A stretch of 64,000 nt of DNA from Toxorhynchites rutilus septentrionalis (GCF_029784135.1 NC_073744.1:11781429-11845428), one strand, 5' to 3'. Positions 9,362 through 21,046 are shown, counted from the stretch's first letter. Numbers and translations are program-made. Notes: generated by a model not told the origin, from the letters alone.

Positions 9362-10959
9362 GATTGTGTCACATTTACCCGAAATCCACTCACCCGAAAG
9401 ACAGTTACGAAAGACATTCACCCGAATTCCACTCACCCGAATGTAACAAATACCCGAATGCGACAGCTACCCAAATGTAACATCTACCGAATTGATATCC
9501 CCATCTAACGAGGATGAAAATCGGAGGTGGCCTTAAGCCGACAAGGGGATGCAATCTGAGTTGGTCGCCGACCGTAATGCACCAGGTATACGTATGCCGT
9601 CCGATGCTCGCTAACGCTCGGTCGGACCTAACTAAAGGATCATCTCCTATGTTTCAAACAAACCGGGCAATCGATGGAACACAGGTTTGTTTGTCAGAGG
9701 CGGTAAATACGTCTTTATCAATTCCGTTCACATTGTCATAGCATTTATGCTTATATTTTTATGTTAAAATTACCTGCTTAATTTTCGGAATAATCCATAA
9801 CCCATGCTCATTTTTGAATGATTTGGCCTTAAAGATCAACACGGACTGGAAAGAAGACGGCATGTCAATTGTGCCTATACTAATTTTAAAAAATTACACC
9901 GCGAATTCTTCAAAATCATTTTCAAATTTCCTCATTACAATTTCTTATATCACTTCGCATTTTTGTTGCTTTTTCATGTTGTTTTGATTTAATCCTTTTT
10001 ATCAACAGGAGATTCAATGAAACTCACAATCTGATTTGTCGAAATCTTCCCTTCTCATTCGGGTAAATGTTGCATTCGGGTATTTGTTACATTCGGGTAT
10101 TTTTTGCATTCGGGTATTTGTTACATTCAGGTGAATGTCATTCGGGTATGTGTTTAATAATAATAATAATGAAGGTCCCGCCTCATTCCCCTACATAGGT
10201 TTGAGTTGGTCGATTATCTAATTGATAATAAATAAATACATAACCAGTTTTACAAAAAAAAAACCCGAACTGATTCAACCTACAGATATGAAAGCACCTC
10301 TTTGTGATACCGATATTTCACTAAGCTTCGTCTATTCAAACGTTTCTTTGGGCATGCTTGTAAAAAGTTTAGCCAAGTCACAAGAAAAAACGCTTGCTGT
10401 CCCGTCAAGCTATAGCATCTTCTGAGTTCACTGTAACCTGAATGCCAAATTTGTCAGACTAACTGTTCTAATCTCCAGTTTAATCAAAAATTTGACCCGT
10501 TGAATGAATTTCAGGTTGTAGCCTATCCGTTCATTCTGACGGTTGTCTGCTTGATCCTTCAGAAATCGCTCGTGGGCCATCTTTACTCGACAACATTCGC
10601 TCTCTCGATCTTCGACCAAACCTCAAGCATAGCTGTGTTCTTTTTTATCAAGACTTACATATCCAATGCCACAATAAAAACAAACTGTACTAGGTTCGAA
10701 TCGCTATCACAATTCCGATTTCTCATAGCTGCCCTAACGCGCGCGTGCTCAAACTTATGTAGACTACTTTCTATTTTCTTTTTTCCTTTTAATTTCTATA
10801 AACATATACAAAATAATCTTTCATTATTGTTGAGACGAAGATGGCAGTTCCTTCTTTCATATACGTATACACATACACAATTCGTTAAAAACAACTTTGT
10901 CACTCACAATCTTAACATTTAAATTATATTTTTGACATTCGGGTGAATGGGACACAACC
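9362..10959. mobile_element. 1.6-kb DNA element with 8-bp target duplication and subterminal iterons
   Basis: The octamer CTTGGCAG lies immediately outside both ends (9354-9361 and 10960-10967). The left terminus is GATTGTGTCACATTTACCCG and the right terminus, reversed, is GGTTGTGTCCCATTCACCCG. Just inside the left end, ACCCGAA-type motifs are iterated (ACCCGAATGTAACAAATACC, ACCCGAATG and variants, 9378-9490). The opposite orientation (TTCGGGTATTTGTTACATTC) is iterated at 10058-10150 and near 10938. There is no transposase. Eight-base duplications are known for hAT and P superfamilies among others. The termini do not let me choose. Confidence 0.78.
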
Positions 10960-11139
10960 CTTGGCAGATGCAACAACTGTAGAGGGAAATGTAAAATACA
11001 TTAAATAAAATAATACAAATAAAATACATCATCCCATACACCAGGCTTGCAACGAAGAACGTAATCTACCACAAGGCATGAATGGGAATGGAAATTGTTT
11101 TCTTCATTCACTGATTTCCTTCCTTCCTTCTTTGTTTTG

Positions 11140-11282
11140 GAGAGACTTTAAACTTTGCAGTTCATTCACTTCTAAATTTGCAGCATTCACTGATTTAATC
11201 AATAGTTTAATCAATACACTCAAATGATTACTAAGCCAACGGTAGTCCCACGTCAACATTGCGGTTATATCTTAGGTATAAC
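11140..11282 (-). mobile_element. Family X end fragment (copy 2), continuing at 16085
   Basis: It reads ATTACTAAGCCAACGGTAGT, CCCACGTCAACATTGCGG, then TTATATCTTAGGTATAAC. This is the reversed hairpin terminus of X. The rest of the terminus, CCACTCATAG, is found at 16085-16094, so X copy 2 was opened exactly in its terminal hairpin by the elements now at 11283-16076. Confidence 0.7.
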
Positions 11283-11796
11283 CAGGGATGCCAGGTTTGA
11301 AGACATGTCTTCATTTTTAAGACACTGTACTTACTGTGAAGACATTTGATTTTGTGAAGATATTTTGAGGACATTATGAAATATGTGAAGACATTTTGAA
11401 GACATTATGAAATATTTGAAGACATTTAAGTATGATAGCATACGTGGGTTTTCGAGAGATATTATTTCTATGAAATTCTGACTATTGACCGAAAATGTCG
11501 TCAAAAGAAGTAGGGGTTGTCTCAGTGTCACTTGTTTACTTTTGTTCTAAGTAATCAGTGGAGACTTTTCGGGGTCATTCACTTTCTTTTTTTCAAACTT
11601 TTTCAAGCAGGAAAACCACTCTAGAAGACATTAGTTCATTTGTGCTCGAGAATTAGAATAAACATTGAATAAGCTATCAAACTTTGTTCCAAAGTAAGTT
11701 ATGAATTTTAATTTCCATTGATATGATTGTGAAGACATTTGAAGACATTTTTTCGTACCATGTGAAGACATTCGATAAACTCACCTGGCATCCCTG
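11283..11796. mobile_element. hAT-type MITE, copy 1, with exact 8-bp target duplication
   Basis: The element is 514 bp. It starts CAGGGATGCCAGGTTTGAAG and ends ACCTGGCATCCCTG, a 14-bp near-perfect terminal inverted repeat of the CAGGG type used by hAT transposons. The octamer GGTATAAC is duplicated at 11275-11282 and 11797-11804. The interior is dominated by an irregular GAAGACATT repeat. It has no coding capacity. A second copy lies at 26263-26777. Confidence 0.88.
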
Positions 11797-12073
11797 GGTA
11801 TAACTAGTGATCCCCGATTTTTGAAATTAATCGTTCATCAACTAATCGAATACTTTTAAGCAATTTCTTATTCGATACGATTAATCGATCCAAATAATCG
11901 ATTAATCGATTAATCGTCACACTGAGAGAAATAATTAGTTAGACTAATATTTCTCATTCGTTAGAAAGCCATCTGGAATCAAAAAAGTGTTCATTACGCC
12001 TGAAAATCAATTATTATCTTTTATTTGTTGTTTATTTGTTGTTTCGTCTTCGATAAAACTCGCACAGACTACT

Positions 12074-14960
12074 CTATCTAATATTTTTAATACTATTTTT
12101 AAAAGTAGGTTTGCTAGTCGTAAAATCAAAGTGAGCACTGATTTCATTGAATGCACGTAGGCATGAGTCCAATGGATTGTTGAAGCCGTAGCCGGTTCGG
12201 TGTACAGGTACAGAGATGAGCTGTGTGAATCTTAACTGCCGTGCAGGAACGTGAAAAGGCACATTTTCTAAGAGTTGGGGACAGTCGATGTTGTTGCGCA
12301 GTAGGTCGAAGATCATCAGTTGCAGAATGTGAGTGCGCCTCGCACGTAGTGTTTCCATACCGATCAACATACAGCGTGCGGAATAATCGGGCAGGTTAGA
12401 GGGGTCGTTCCAAGGGAGATTCCGCAAGGCAAATCGAATGAAACACTTCTGAATGCGTTCGATTCTGATGATCAGCGATGTGTGGTAAGGTGCCCACACA
12501 GGTGCAGCGTATTCCAGGATGCTTCGGACTAAAGCGCAAAACAAAGTTTTTTGGGCGTAGATGTCGGTGAACTGACAGGTAGATCGTCGTATGAATCCAA
12601 GTACCGTATAAGCCTTAGCAGTGATAAGCGCAACATGTTCGTTGAATCTCAACTTGGAGTCAATAGTAACTCCAAGATCGCATATTGTATAAACACGTTC
12701 CAGTGGCACAGACCCAATGTGGTACTGATGTTTTACGGCGGCGATCCTACGGGTGAATGAAATCACCTTGCATTTTTTCACGTTTACTCTCATGCCGTTT
12801 ACGTTGCACCACAATAACGTTTCGTCAATGTCTTTTTGGAGTACGAGGCAGTCGAGCGTTGTCCTGACTATTCGATACATTTTCAGGTCATCAGCGAACA
12901 TTTGTTTGTATGATGAAATACGGGGGCACAGGTCGTTGACGAACAGAACAAATAACATTGGCCCTAGCACGCTTCCTTGCGGAACTCCTGAAGTAGTTGA
13001 GAAGATTACTGAGTGAGCCGCATTGATCGTCACGAAGGATTGGCGACCGGTCAAGTAGGAAAAGGTCCAATCAACCACCCAACTTGGAAATCCCATAGCG
13101 CTGAATTTTTTGCATGCATACATGTGCGGCACGGTGTCGAAAGCTTTTGAAAAATCGACGTAGATGGAGTCGACCTGCCGACGAGCTTCGACTTCACGAA
13201 ACAATGTATTTGTGTAGCAAAGCAGATTCGTTGTTGTGGACCGATGCTGGATGAAACCATGCTGGAACTCCGATATGAGTGGATGCACCACATTGTACAA
13301 AGCGTTGTGCACTAACTTTTCGAAGACTTTACTGAAGCAGCAGAGAAGTGATATTCCACGGTAGTTCTTCACGTGATTCCGATTACCCGCTTTGTGAATT
13401 GGTACTATTGAGGCCTTTTTCCAAACGGTGGGAAAAATTCTTTCCCTCAACGAGCGGTTGAATATGCAAGAGACGGGAAAAGCGAGTGAGTGAGCACAGT
13501 GTTTCAGCAGAGATGGAGGAATGCCATCGACTCCAGGCCCTTTTGATGCATCTAGATCACGCAAGGCTTTCAAGACTTCATCCGGAGAGAAATTGAACGT
13601 TGGCATATTCAGAGATTGTGCTCCTGTATGCGATCGAAGCTTGCACCGTGCAAAGGCGGTGAAGTTGAATTGTACACTGTCTGGAAGAAGCTCGCAAACA
13701 GATTAGCGACATCGCCAGGAGAGCTGGCAGTGATTCCATCGAACTCCATTGTATCCGGGATACGATTGCCTGAGCGATGCGATTTCACGTAATTCCAAAA
13801 TGCCGATGGGTTTCGCTTAAGATTTGCTTGAGTTCGTTGTATATATTCTCCGTACCTGGACCTCAATAATGCGTTGTAATTTGTTTCTGTTAATCTGAGA
13901 CTATTTTTATCTTCTGTTGATCTTGTGCTCAAATAGCGTTTGCGTGCCTTCCGCAGTACGTTCCGAAAGTTGCGTAAATCAGAGGTCCACCAAGGTTGCG
14001 TCGGAATTGGCTTCACTACACGTCGTTTGAGGGGAATTTGCGCATAAAGAACTTCATACAATTTGTCGTAGAAACGTTCAGCTATAACTTCGACCGAGCC
14101 TCCTTCCAGCAGTTGAAGCCAGTCAATAGAGGACAGTATGTTGTTCAACGAGTCAAAGTTACACAACCTGAAATTCAATTCAGGTGGAAGAGACGCATAG
14201 TCAGAGAAGTTGGCCGGACTGTAGAGGGCGTCCATGTTTAAAACAAAGGGCTTGTGATGTTCATCGGCTGCCAATAACGGGACCGCAGGCTCTAGAAGAT
14301 TCGCGATGTCCGGTTCACTTATGAACGCCAAGTCGAGAAGTCTGCCGTTCGAATTTGAAAGCGAATTCACTTGAGTTAATCCCAAACTTAGCATCGGTTC
14401 AGTAAGTGCCAGTTCCTGTTCCGTAGATGCGTTAGATGGTAAATAGCCGTTCATGTCCTCATCGAAGACCCAACTCAAAAGCGGGAGGTTGTAGTCGCCT
14501 AGTGCCAAGATTACATCTTTACTCGAACATCCATCCATGATCGTCTGTAGCGCGTTGGTATGAGACGTGTAGAGAGCCGGACTGGAGAGGGGGCGCAAAT
14601 AGATAGCTGCGATGTATAGTGTTCTGTACAGCAGACTAATGCGCACAGCCACTTGCTCGAGATGGCCACAGTCCTCAAGCGGTACTACAGCACACGAGTA
14701 GTTGGATTTTACCGCGATAAGTACACCACCTCCTCTGGAAAATTGGCTGGTAACTGGATTACGGTCGCAGCGAAAGAACTGATACTCAGAGGATAGCTCA
14801 CAATCTGAAATGTCCGCACGAAGCCACGTTTCAGTGAGAACTAGAGCGTCGTAGTCACAGGTCGAGAGCATCAATCGGAGCTCCGTGGTCTTCGTACGTA
14901 ATCCCCTCACATTTTGGTAGTATATGACGAATACAGGATCAACTGGAGGTGATGAGTTAT
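12074..14960 (-). pseudogene. CR1 ORF2: endonuclease and reverse transcriptase, one frameshift
   Basis: The frame is open from about 14960 (YYQNVRGLRTK, the usual start of the endonuclease domain). It continues with LTETWL, GGGVLIAVKS and GDYNLP, all APE-type endonuclease motifs. A linker with PWWTSDLRNFRNVLRKARKR follows. At 13611-13609 a TGA ends this frame, and the protein resumes 2 bp on in another frame from 13606, so a single small indel separates the two parts. The RT part has KGPGVDGIPP, NYRGISLL, VDFSKAFDTVPH, GVPQGSVLGPMLFVLFVNDL and MFADDLKMY (catalytic FADD), then the thumb with AAPVWAPYHTSLIIRIERIQ. It ends at 12074. With one indel corrected on paper it would have about the usual ORF2 length (950 residues). 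Confidence 0.88.
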
Positions 14961-15008
14961 CTGGAATGAGGGCCCGATGGCCCTCAATATCCTCCGGTGG
15001 TAGAGCTG

Positions 15009-15870
15009 TTAATGGGCTACCGTGTTCGACAGTTGTATAAACTGAGGTGTGCGAGCATCGGATGGAGTGAACGGGTCTAGACGAGGCAGTTTTGTCGTGC
15101 TCGGCATCCGAAAAACCTGGGAACGACGAACATCCTCGAACTCCCTGAAGAATATTCCAGCTGGCCAGGTAGAAGGGTCCATTGCCGTGTCCTTCAGGTT
15201 CGGATTGATTCCAATTTTGAATGACACAAACTGAAGTTTTGTCAGGTCGGTTTCCTTCTTCACTAGCTTCTTAGCAACGACGGTATCTGAGCATACTAAG
15301 CAGTCCTGAACCAACATGGCAACGTCCTCTTCAGAGACTTGCGGGTCAATCCGTGAAAGATAAATCCAGAATTTGTCAGCAGGCTTGGGTACAGTTGCGA
15401 TAGTCTTGGCAGTGGGTGCTGCTGACTTAGTCCCTATTCGCAGAGCTGCTGTTGGCTTTCTTGTAGGCGTTACATTCAATTCAGCGCGAGGCCGTTTTAT
15501 ATTGGGCCAGACTGTTTATGCGACTGTGCTGGGAAGTTGAGCTTGGACAATAGATGTTTTAATTTCACCAAGCTCGGTTAAAATAGGTTTTAACGAGTCG
15601 TCGAGCTTTTTCGCTAGCACGTCTTGTACGGCTGGGACGGTACCGTTAGTTTTCACGCAGTCGAGTATTTTCATGCAGTCATTGCAGAACCATAGCAAAT
15701 TATCGTTTTGGGTGAGAAAATCCAGGTTTGCACGCTTCCAACCAATACATTTCATATGAGTCAAATGTTGGCAGAAACCGTTGCATTTGACGAACTCTAG
15801 TCCTCTTACCGGCGCAGAGCACTGGCAGCAAGTACGCTCCCCTAAACTCGTAAACGAAGCTCATCTCGCA
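15009..15870 (-). pseudogene. CR1 ORF1: PHD-type finger plus nucleic acid-binding region, one internal stop
   Basis: Reading on the minus strand from about 15870, the protein opens with TCCQCSAPVRGLEFVKCNGF, then C-x-H and a late Cys pair in WFCNDC. This is the Cys4-His-Cys3 spacing of a PHD-like finger. A hydrophobic and charged linker with a possible short coiled region follows (KKLDDSLKPILTELGEIKTS). A TAA at 15518-15516 then interrupts the frame, which resumes unchanged. The second part contains FWIYLSRIDPQVSEEDVAML, a fold typical of RRM-like ORF1 domains, and PSTWPAGIFFREFEDV. ORF1 proteins of this clade bind element RNA. Downstream, ORF2 starts about 50 bp after the ORF1 stop at 15009. 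Confidence 0.75.
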
Positions 15871-16299
15871 TCGACGGCATTGAGCTTGTTTTAGGAGTTT
15901 AGGAGAGCGTCAAAGATAATGAACGTTTTTTTTTGCTCTGGGTTTGAATCTATTAATCGACGTAAATTATTCGTTCGCTTCGATTATTGGTTGTGCAGTA
16001 TTCGTTCGATTTATAATCGATTTCTGTAGGAAGTATTCGATTAATCGATTAATCGAACGATTATCGGGGATCACTAGGTATAACCCACTCATAGTTAAAA
16101 AAACAGGAAGTGGGTTATATCTATGGTATAACCGCAAGGGTGACGTAGGACTATCGTTGATTTAGAGATCATTTGTTTGAAGTTGAATCTAAATCCATTC
16201 TGAATGAATGAATAAATGAATATTTGGGGGACTTCGAAAACGAGAGCGTTACGTTGGAGGCACAAGGTTTTATGCATCCAATATAGGATACGAAAAACC

Positions 16300-17400
16300 T
16301 TGTTCTGAAGAATAATCTTCAGAAGCTAACCTGCTAACTGTACTTGATTGACAAATCACAAACCCAAATGTATTATATGGATATTTTATCGATAGAAAAC
16401 ATTAAAATACACTTTCGCTTGAATGTAATTTTCAATTCCAAGGGGAACTGGCAGATTATTTTCCAGCAACGATTAGATATTTCCACATTTTCCTCAATAC
16501 TGGAAGCCCACCAGTGGTTAATACTAACTCGATAACCATCTGTTAATAGCACTTGCTTGAAACATATTTGGTCACAGTGTTACATGGATAGAAAACATTC
16601 AAACAAACTCTTTCACATGAATGTATTTTTAAATTCCCAGAGGAACTGGCAGATTATTTTCCAGCAATGATTAGATCTTTCGGGAACTTTCTCGATGCTG
16701 AATGGCATCCAAACGGAAAGAATTCTGCACGTGTATGTGTCGATCCTTCGCCGTCCACCTCCTCCAGCACGTTAGGCAACGATGTTGTCTTGTCGATGTC
16801 CTCACGAAAAATGAATGTGTCTCACCACCAGAATATCGCTTAAGTATGCTTTTTGTGTGTGATTGAATCGAGAGAAGGTGTGGTTTACAATGGAAATTTG
16901 GAAGGCAAACTAGAGGGGAATGAACTCTCTGAGCTCGGAACTTTCGGCGACTGAGCAATAATCGATTGCGGGCGCATACAATATTGGATACGGAAATATC
17001 CTACTGATGGGGAAGAATAATCTTCAGAAGCTATCCTGTTAATTGCGATTGATTGAAAAACCACAAAAACAAATGTATTTGGTCACAGTGTTACATGGAT
17101 AGAAAACATTAAAATAAACTCTTTCACATGAATGTATTTTTAAATTCCCAGAGGAACTGGCAGATTATTTTCAGTAACGATTAGATATTTCCACATTTTC
17201 CTCGATACTGGAAGCCCACCAGTGGTTAATGCTAATTCGATAACCATCTGTTAATAGCACTTGCTTGAAACATATTTGGTCACAGTGTTACATGGATAGA
17301 AAACATTCAAATAAACTCTTTCACATGAATGTATTTCTAAATTCCCAGAGGAACTGGCAGATTATTTTCCGGATCTTTCTCGATCCAAACGGAAAGAATT
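16300..17400 (+). repeat. Internal duplicated segments within X copy 3
   Basis: The block AATCTTCAGAAGCTA...CTGTTAATAGCACTTGCTTG is present at about 16310-16560 and again at about 17020-17270. Each is followed by the GTTACATGGATAGAAAACAT and GGAACTGGCAGATTATTTTC landmarks. The pieces are diverged by scattered substitutions, so the duplication is not recent. Confidence 0.7.
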
Positions 17401-17603
17401 CCGCGCGTGTATGTGTGTGTGTAGCGACTACTTCGAGATCTTCCCGGGGAACCGTTTGTGGCATCACTCTCCTCCTGATGGATTCCCTTCTGGCCTAAGC
17501 TGCACAAATAGGCTCTTGGTGACACCGTTCATCCGCGCTTTCATGATAAACGAAGAGCTTCACCACAACAGCGACATCATGCTCCAATCGCTGTTCAATT
17601 AGA

Positions 17604-17638
17604 ACTGAGTGGATTTCCGAGCGGCGCTCGCTTATATA
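17604..17638 (-). promoter_or_regulatory. Candidate Pol II core promoter in X copy 3
   Basis: On the minus strand TATATAAG (17638-17631) is followed by GC-rich CGAGCGCCGCTCGG and then TCAGT with its A at 17606, 32 bp from the first T. CCAATCGG sits just upstream. The sequence between box and initiator is nearly identical to copy 6. Confidence 0.55.
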
Positions 17639-17889
17639 CCGATTGGTGATTTCAATAGCCTGTTTTGAAAGCAATTTTAAGACTATTGAAACAAGTTTTT
17701 GGATCAAAAAGTAACAAGTATAGAACGCGTAGACATTTTATCTTTCGAATGAAGTGTTTATCATACCATTTCGTTCAGTTGTTCAGGAGCTATTAACGCT
17801 CAAAATCTCGGTCTCCGGCGTAACGCTTTCGTTTTCGAAACTTTGATTTTACACCCCGGTATAGAAACGAAAGACGTAGTCCTACGTCA

Positions 17890-20511
17890 AAAGCACCTTG
17901 CGATGAACCCTTGCGTCAAGGTGAATTTTTTACATGAACTCGTTTTCATTGCCCCAGTCGCAGAAATGCGAGCGAGAAGATAGCATAAGACTTGACAGCC
18001 GAACGCAATCGGCTTATAGGGAATCAGACTGCATTTTTCCATTAGCAACGCTGCCTCTGGTAGGCGATTTCTCGATTCACGCCTTTCGGATTTGTTATGA
18101 CAACTCGTTCTCTCGTGGAGTGTCACTCCTCAAACAACATCAAGCCGTTTTGTACGTTCTTTTATTTTTGCACAACACACCGCAAAAGGTCTCAAGGACC
18201 GCTGACACGGATCATCGCATGAGGAGGGAAACAGAGAGAGAAAGAGAAAGAGTTAGCAAATGAAGACATTCGCGAAATGACGCGAAGCTGCGCGCTGAGT
18301 GTGGTGCCGCGAGGAGAAAGGATAAAATAAAACTTTTAATTGCGGCTAATGACGGTCGCAAACACAGCGGAATCTCGTCTTTCGTCCGTCAAACGGTTGC
18401 AAGCCAGTGGAGAGTGAGGGCGCGCGCGTTGCGATGTCGAAATAGTTCCGGGCCATGACAAGTGCACATTCATACGGCGCGTTTCAAACCCATAAAATAC
18501 GTTATGACACTCATTAAACCGACATAAATTATAGTATCAAGAAGGCAGTCTCCGCCCTCTTCGCATTCTCTGTGCTCTGGTGTGAGCGCTTAGCATATGG
18601 ACCGCTTAGTTCTATATATAAGGTAATTAAAAAGTGCATTTTGATGGGTGCGTAAATTTGCACAAAAAGAGAGAGTGTGTTCGGAGGGGTGGAAGGAAGC
18701 GGAGATGGTTTTATGACTGTCATGTCAGGGATTTTAGCAGTCAAGCGAAGCGCGAGATATGCGAAAGTTGCGGGCGTCGGTGGCGTTGACATTGAGATAG
18801 AAAGTTAGCATTTGCGTTTAGAATGTATGCTTGAGTGAGGATGCATTTCAGGCGGAATAATCTCTCCTGGATGGACGTGACAGAGATTTAGTTTCACTTC
18901 AAGAAGACTCGCACTCACACAGAGATGCTCGAGGCAGCCTGAATTGGATCAATCAGCAAAGAATGCTTAATTCAGAGGATTTGCCCAATAAAACCGGATA
19001 AAAGGGAGTAATTCGTCGCTACCAGCGGCGATAAACGACGGAAGGTGATAAAGAATTCAATCTTCTCGTTTTCTTCCAGAATTGAAATGAATTAACTCAA
19101 TCATCGTCGCCATTATCGCATTCGTCTTTCGCTGGATTCGAACGTGAGAGCTGGAAGCCGCCTGTCCGATTCAGCAGTTTCTTTGATGATAGCATCCCTC
19201 GTTCCGGAGAATTCCGGCTTAGGAAATAAATTGGTTCTTTTCACCGGTACCCGCTTACGTTCGCGTGTGTTTTTTTCGGATTGGGGTGAAATTACAAATA
19301 CGCTCGTTTCCGGAGCAACACAGGATCGCACAGAAAAATTGACGAATGCCACAATTAACTGTCAAACAAAGTCAAACAAAGCGGAAGTATTTTCGATTCA
19401 ATAAAAATCAACGTTTGCTCTGGACAACACTTCATGAAAGGAACAAACGAGAACACTACCTCTGCAAACAGAATGGTTACGGAAGCAAATTGCTTAGGGG
19501 ATGGAAAAAACGTTGAATGTCCTGCGCGCGCCTGGGCGAGAAGGAGAACAGGGACACATGAAGGTGCCACAAACAAAGAGACACCCATCGCCTTCGACTT
19601 GAAACGCCAACGTCACTATGAAGGAACACTCCAAAGCCGAGGCTCAAGTGGGCGAAGTGTACCACGACCAGTGAGAGCAAACAGTGGCCGCGTGTGTGAC
19701 TCCTGTCCTCCTGTCCGAAGGGGGCCAACAGCGGGAGCATAACAAATGGCTACGCCATGTTCTGTGAAACAAATAGCTGAAGTTGAGGTACTTTGGCGCG
19801 AAGGTAGTTCCGAAAATGCAACATCTAAGAGAGGTCAGTTCTGTGATTCACACACACACACACACACACACTCTTGGAGCAGAGAGCACGTTTTACTATC
19901 ATTAATTATCTATAGAAACAAGAAAAATGTAAATAGCTTTCTCCGAGAGTGAACATCAAATGTTTCTGTTTTTATCTGGAGCCAAATGGAGAACCTCCGT
20001 CTCTGTCTGACCTTACTGCAGTCAGCCGGAACACAAGTACACACACTCTTCCCCCCACCCCACTCCTAGAGCGAAGAACCTGAGGGATCATAAAGTCACG
20101 AGTGCTGGTTCTCGTCGCTCCTGACTTCTATTACTCCTCCGGTTTTTCACCCCACGGTCCAGGGAAGTTCAGTGCAGTCTGTGAATCGTACGTGGAGCCA
20201 CTTACTCATCACTCGTAAGAAGCACTGGTTTGGTCCGGTAGCTCGGTGTTCATGGAGGTGCTCTCTTGGGAAGGGGGTTCAAAATGGCACCAGAGCCTGA
20301 GCGTGTTGAGGGGAAGGTGTGGCGAAATATGGATTATCCGAATAGCGCATGAAGTGGGTTTTGCTGCATCCACGACACTGAAAATTGTACTCGAAAAAAA
20401 AAATGTAATATCCCATCTGTTTATTTTTTTTAAGCTCATTTAGCAATTCAGCTGTAACAGAGCCGAATTTATTCGTGTACATTGTTATAATAAATTATAA
20501 TAAATTATAAT
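17890..20511. other. Apparently single-copy DNA, no gene recognised
   Basis: Composition is closer to balanced than in the surrounding transposons, and I find no match to any other part of the window. It includes a GA-rich stretch near 18230-18255 and a short CA microsatellite at 19848-19871. Several open frames of 60-109 codons overlap on both strands, but none has a recognisable domain or codon pattern. It could be host intron or intergenic sequence. Confidence 0.45.
19848..19871 (+). repeat. (CA)n microsatellite
   Basis: Twelve uninterrupted CA units. Confidence 0.9.
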
Positions 20512-20880
20512 TTTGTTGTATATTACACAGTTGCCATTTACGGCGTAAGAGTATTCCTATCTTATCGATACACATATCGCATTTTTCGGCGTAAGAATAT
20601 TCCTACTGTTCGAGTTGTTCACAGTTGGACCATACACAGCGGGACTGTTGATATGATGCTTCCATTGTTGTGTTATCAATAGTACCATTTACCGATGTAG
20701 CAGACCGAAAATATGAGCGGTAAGAGACTGGGATTGCCATCACATGATGATTGTTGCGTGGACATAGTAGCTAGAGTACCACACAAAACTGGTGAATTGA
20801 TCATTATGAGCTCATGATCGTTCGCTCAGTAGCGGACACGCAACTAACTAGGCTACGAAGATCCCCAACGCTCGGCCTCA
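20512..20880 (-). mobile_element. SINE-like repeat Z, copy 1
   Basis: It aligns along its length with 21814-22224 (shared CGTAAGA(G/A)TATTCCTA, CTTATCGATACACAT, GCGGTAAG, ATGAGCTCATGA, GACACGCAAC). On the minus strand it begins GGGGATCTTCGTAGCCTAGT, whose TAGCCTAGTTAG resembles a Pol III A box. No clear B box is seen, so a tRNA origin is only suggested. Confidence 0.6.
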
Positions 20881-20949
20881 TGTTACTTCTTCATGAATGA
20901 TACTAACATTGCTAGTGGAATCTTCGCAGTCTCAACCCAGGCGTCAACT

Positions 20950-21046
20950 GGCGTAATTTTATTACTAGTAGCACATAGTTTAGATTTCTTATGCCAAATA
21001 ACACTCCTTGATGGTATTGTGGCAAGTCCTAGAACACGCTCTAGAC
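20950..21046 (-). mobile_element. Old SINE fragment forming the left flank of the hAT insertion
   Basis: ATTTCTTATGCCAAATAACA, GGCAAGTCCTAGAACACGC and CTCTAGAC correspond, with decay, to the reversed 3' half of the SINE at 28008-28279. After the hAT element the sequence continues at 27847 with CATAGTGCATGA. The hAT therefore landed inside or at the edge of this SINE. Confidence 0.5.

Larger units (their letters stand above)
11990..15925 (-). mobile_element. Nearly full-length CR1-like non-LTR retrotransposon
   Basis: On the minus strand the order is ORF1 with a PHD-like zinc finger and an RRM-like region, then ORF2 with an apurinic endonuclease and reverse transcriptase, and no RNase H. A PHD finger in ORF1 with an FADD-type RT fits the CR1 branch of the Jockey superfamily. 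The coding regions are damaged by only one stop in ORF1 and one frameshift in ORF2, so it is much younger than the LINE at 44-45 kb. The exact 5' and 3' limits are estimated from the coding ends and the host element's ATCGATTAATCG runs. Confidence 0.8.
11805..16076. mobile_element. hAT-like element with TAGTGATCCCCGAT ends, filled by a CR1 LINE
   Basis: Left end TAGTGATCCCCGATTTTTGA and right end (reversed) TAGTGATCCCCGATAATCG form a terminal inverted repeat, followed on both sides by runs of ATCGATTAATCG. GGTATAAC borders it at 11797-11804 and again at 16077-16084, an exact 8-bp duplication. The short original interior is now mostly a CR1-like LINE. No transposase of its own is visible, so it was non-autonomous or lost its gene. 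Confidence 0.8.
16103..17889 (+). mobile_element. Family X element, copy 3
   Basis: It starts with the terminal hairpin (GTGGGTTATATCTATGGTAT then AACC) and GTGACGTAGGACTATCG. It ends with GACGTAGTCCTACGTC plus AAAA. The interior differs from copy 1: a segment of roughly 200-700 bp is repeated, with GGAACTGGCAGATTATTTTC at about 16444, 16642, 17154 and 17349, and GTTACATGGATAGAAAACAT at about 16580, 17090 and 17287. The end nearest 17.6-17.9 kb matches copies 1 and 6 closely and carries the same minus-strand TATA/initiator pair. It lies head-to-head with the stump of X copy 2. Confidence 0.75.
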
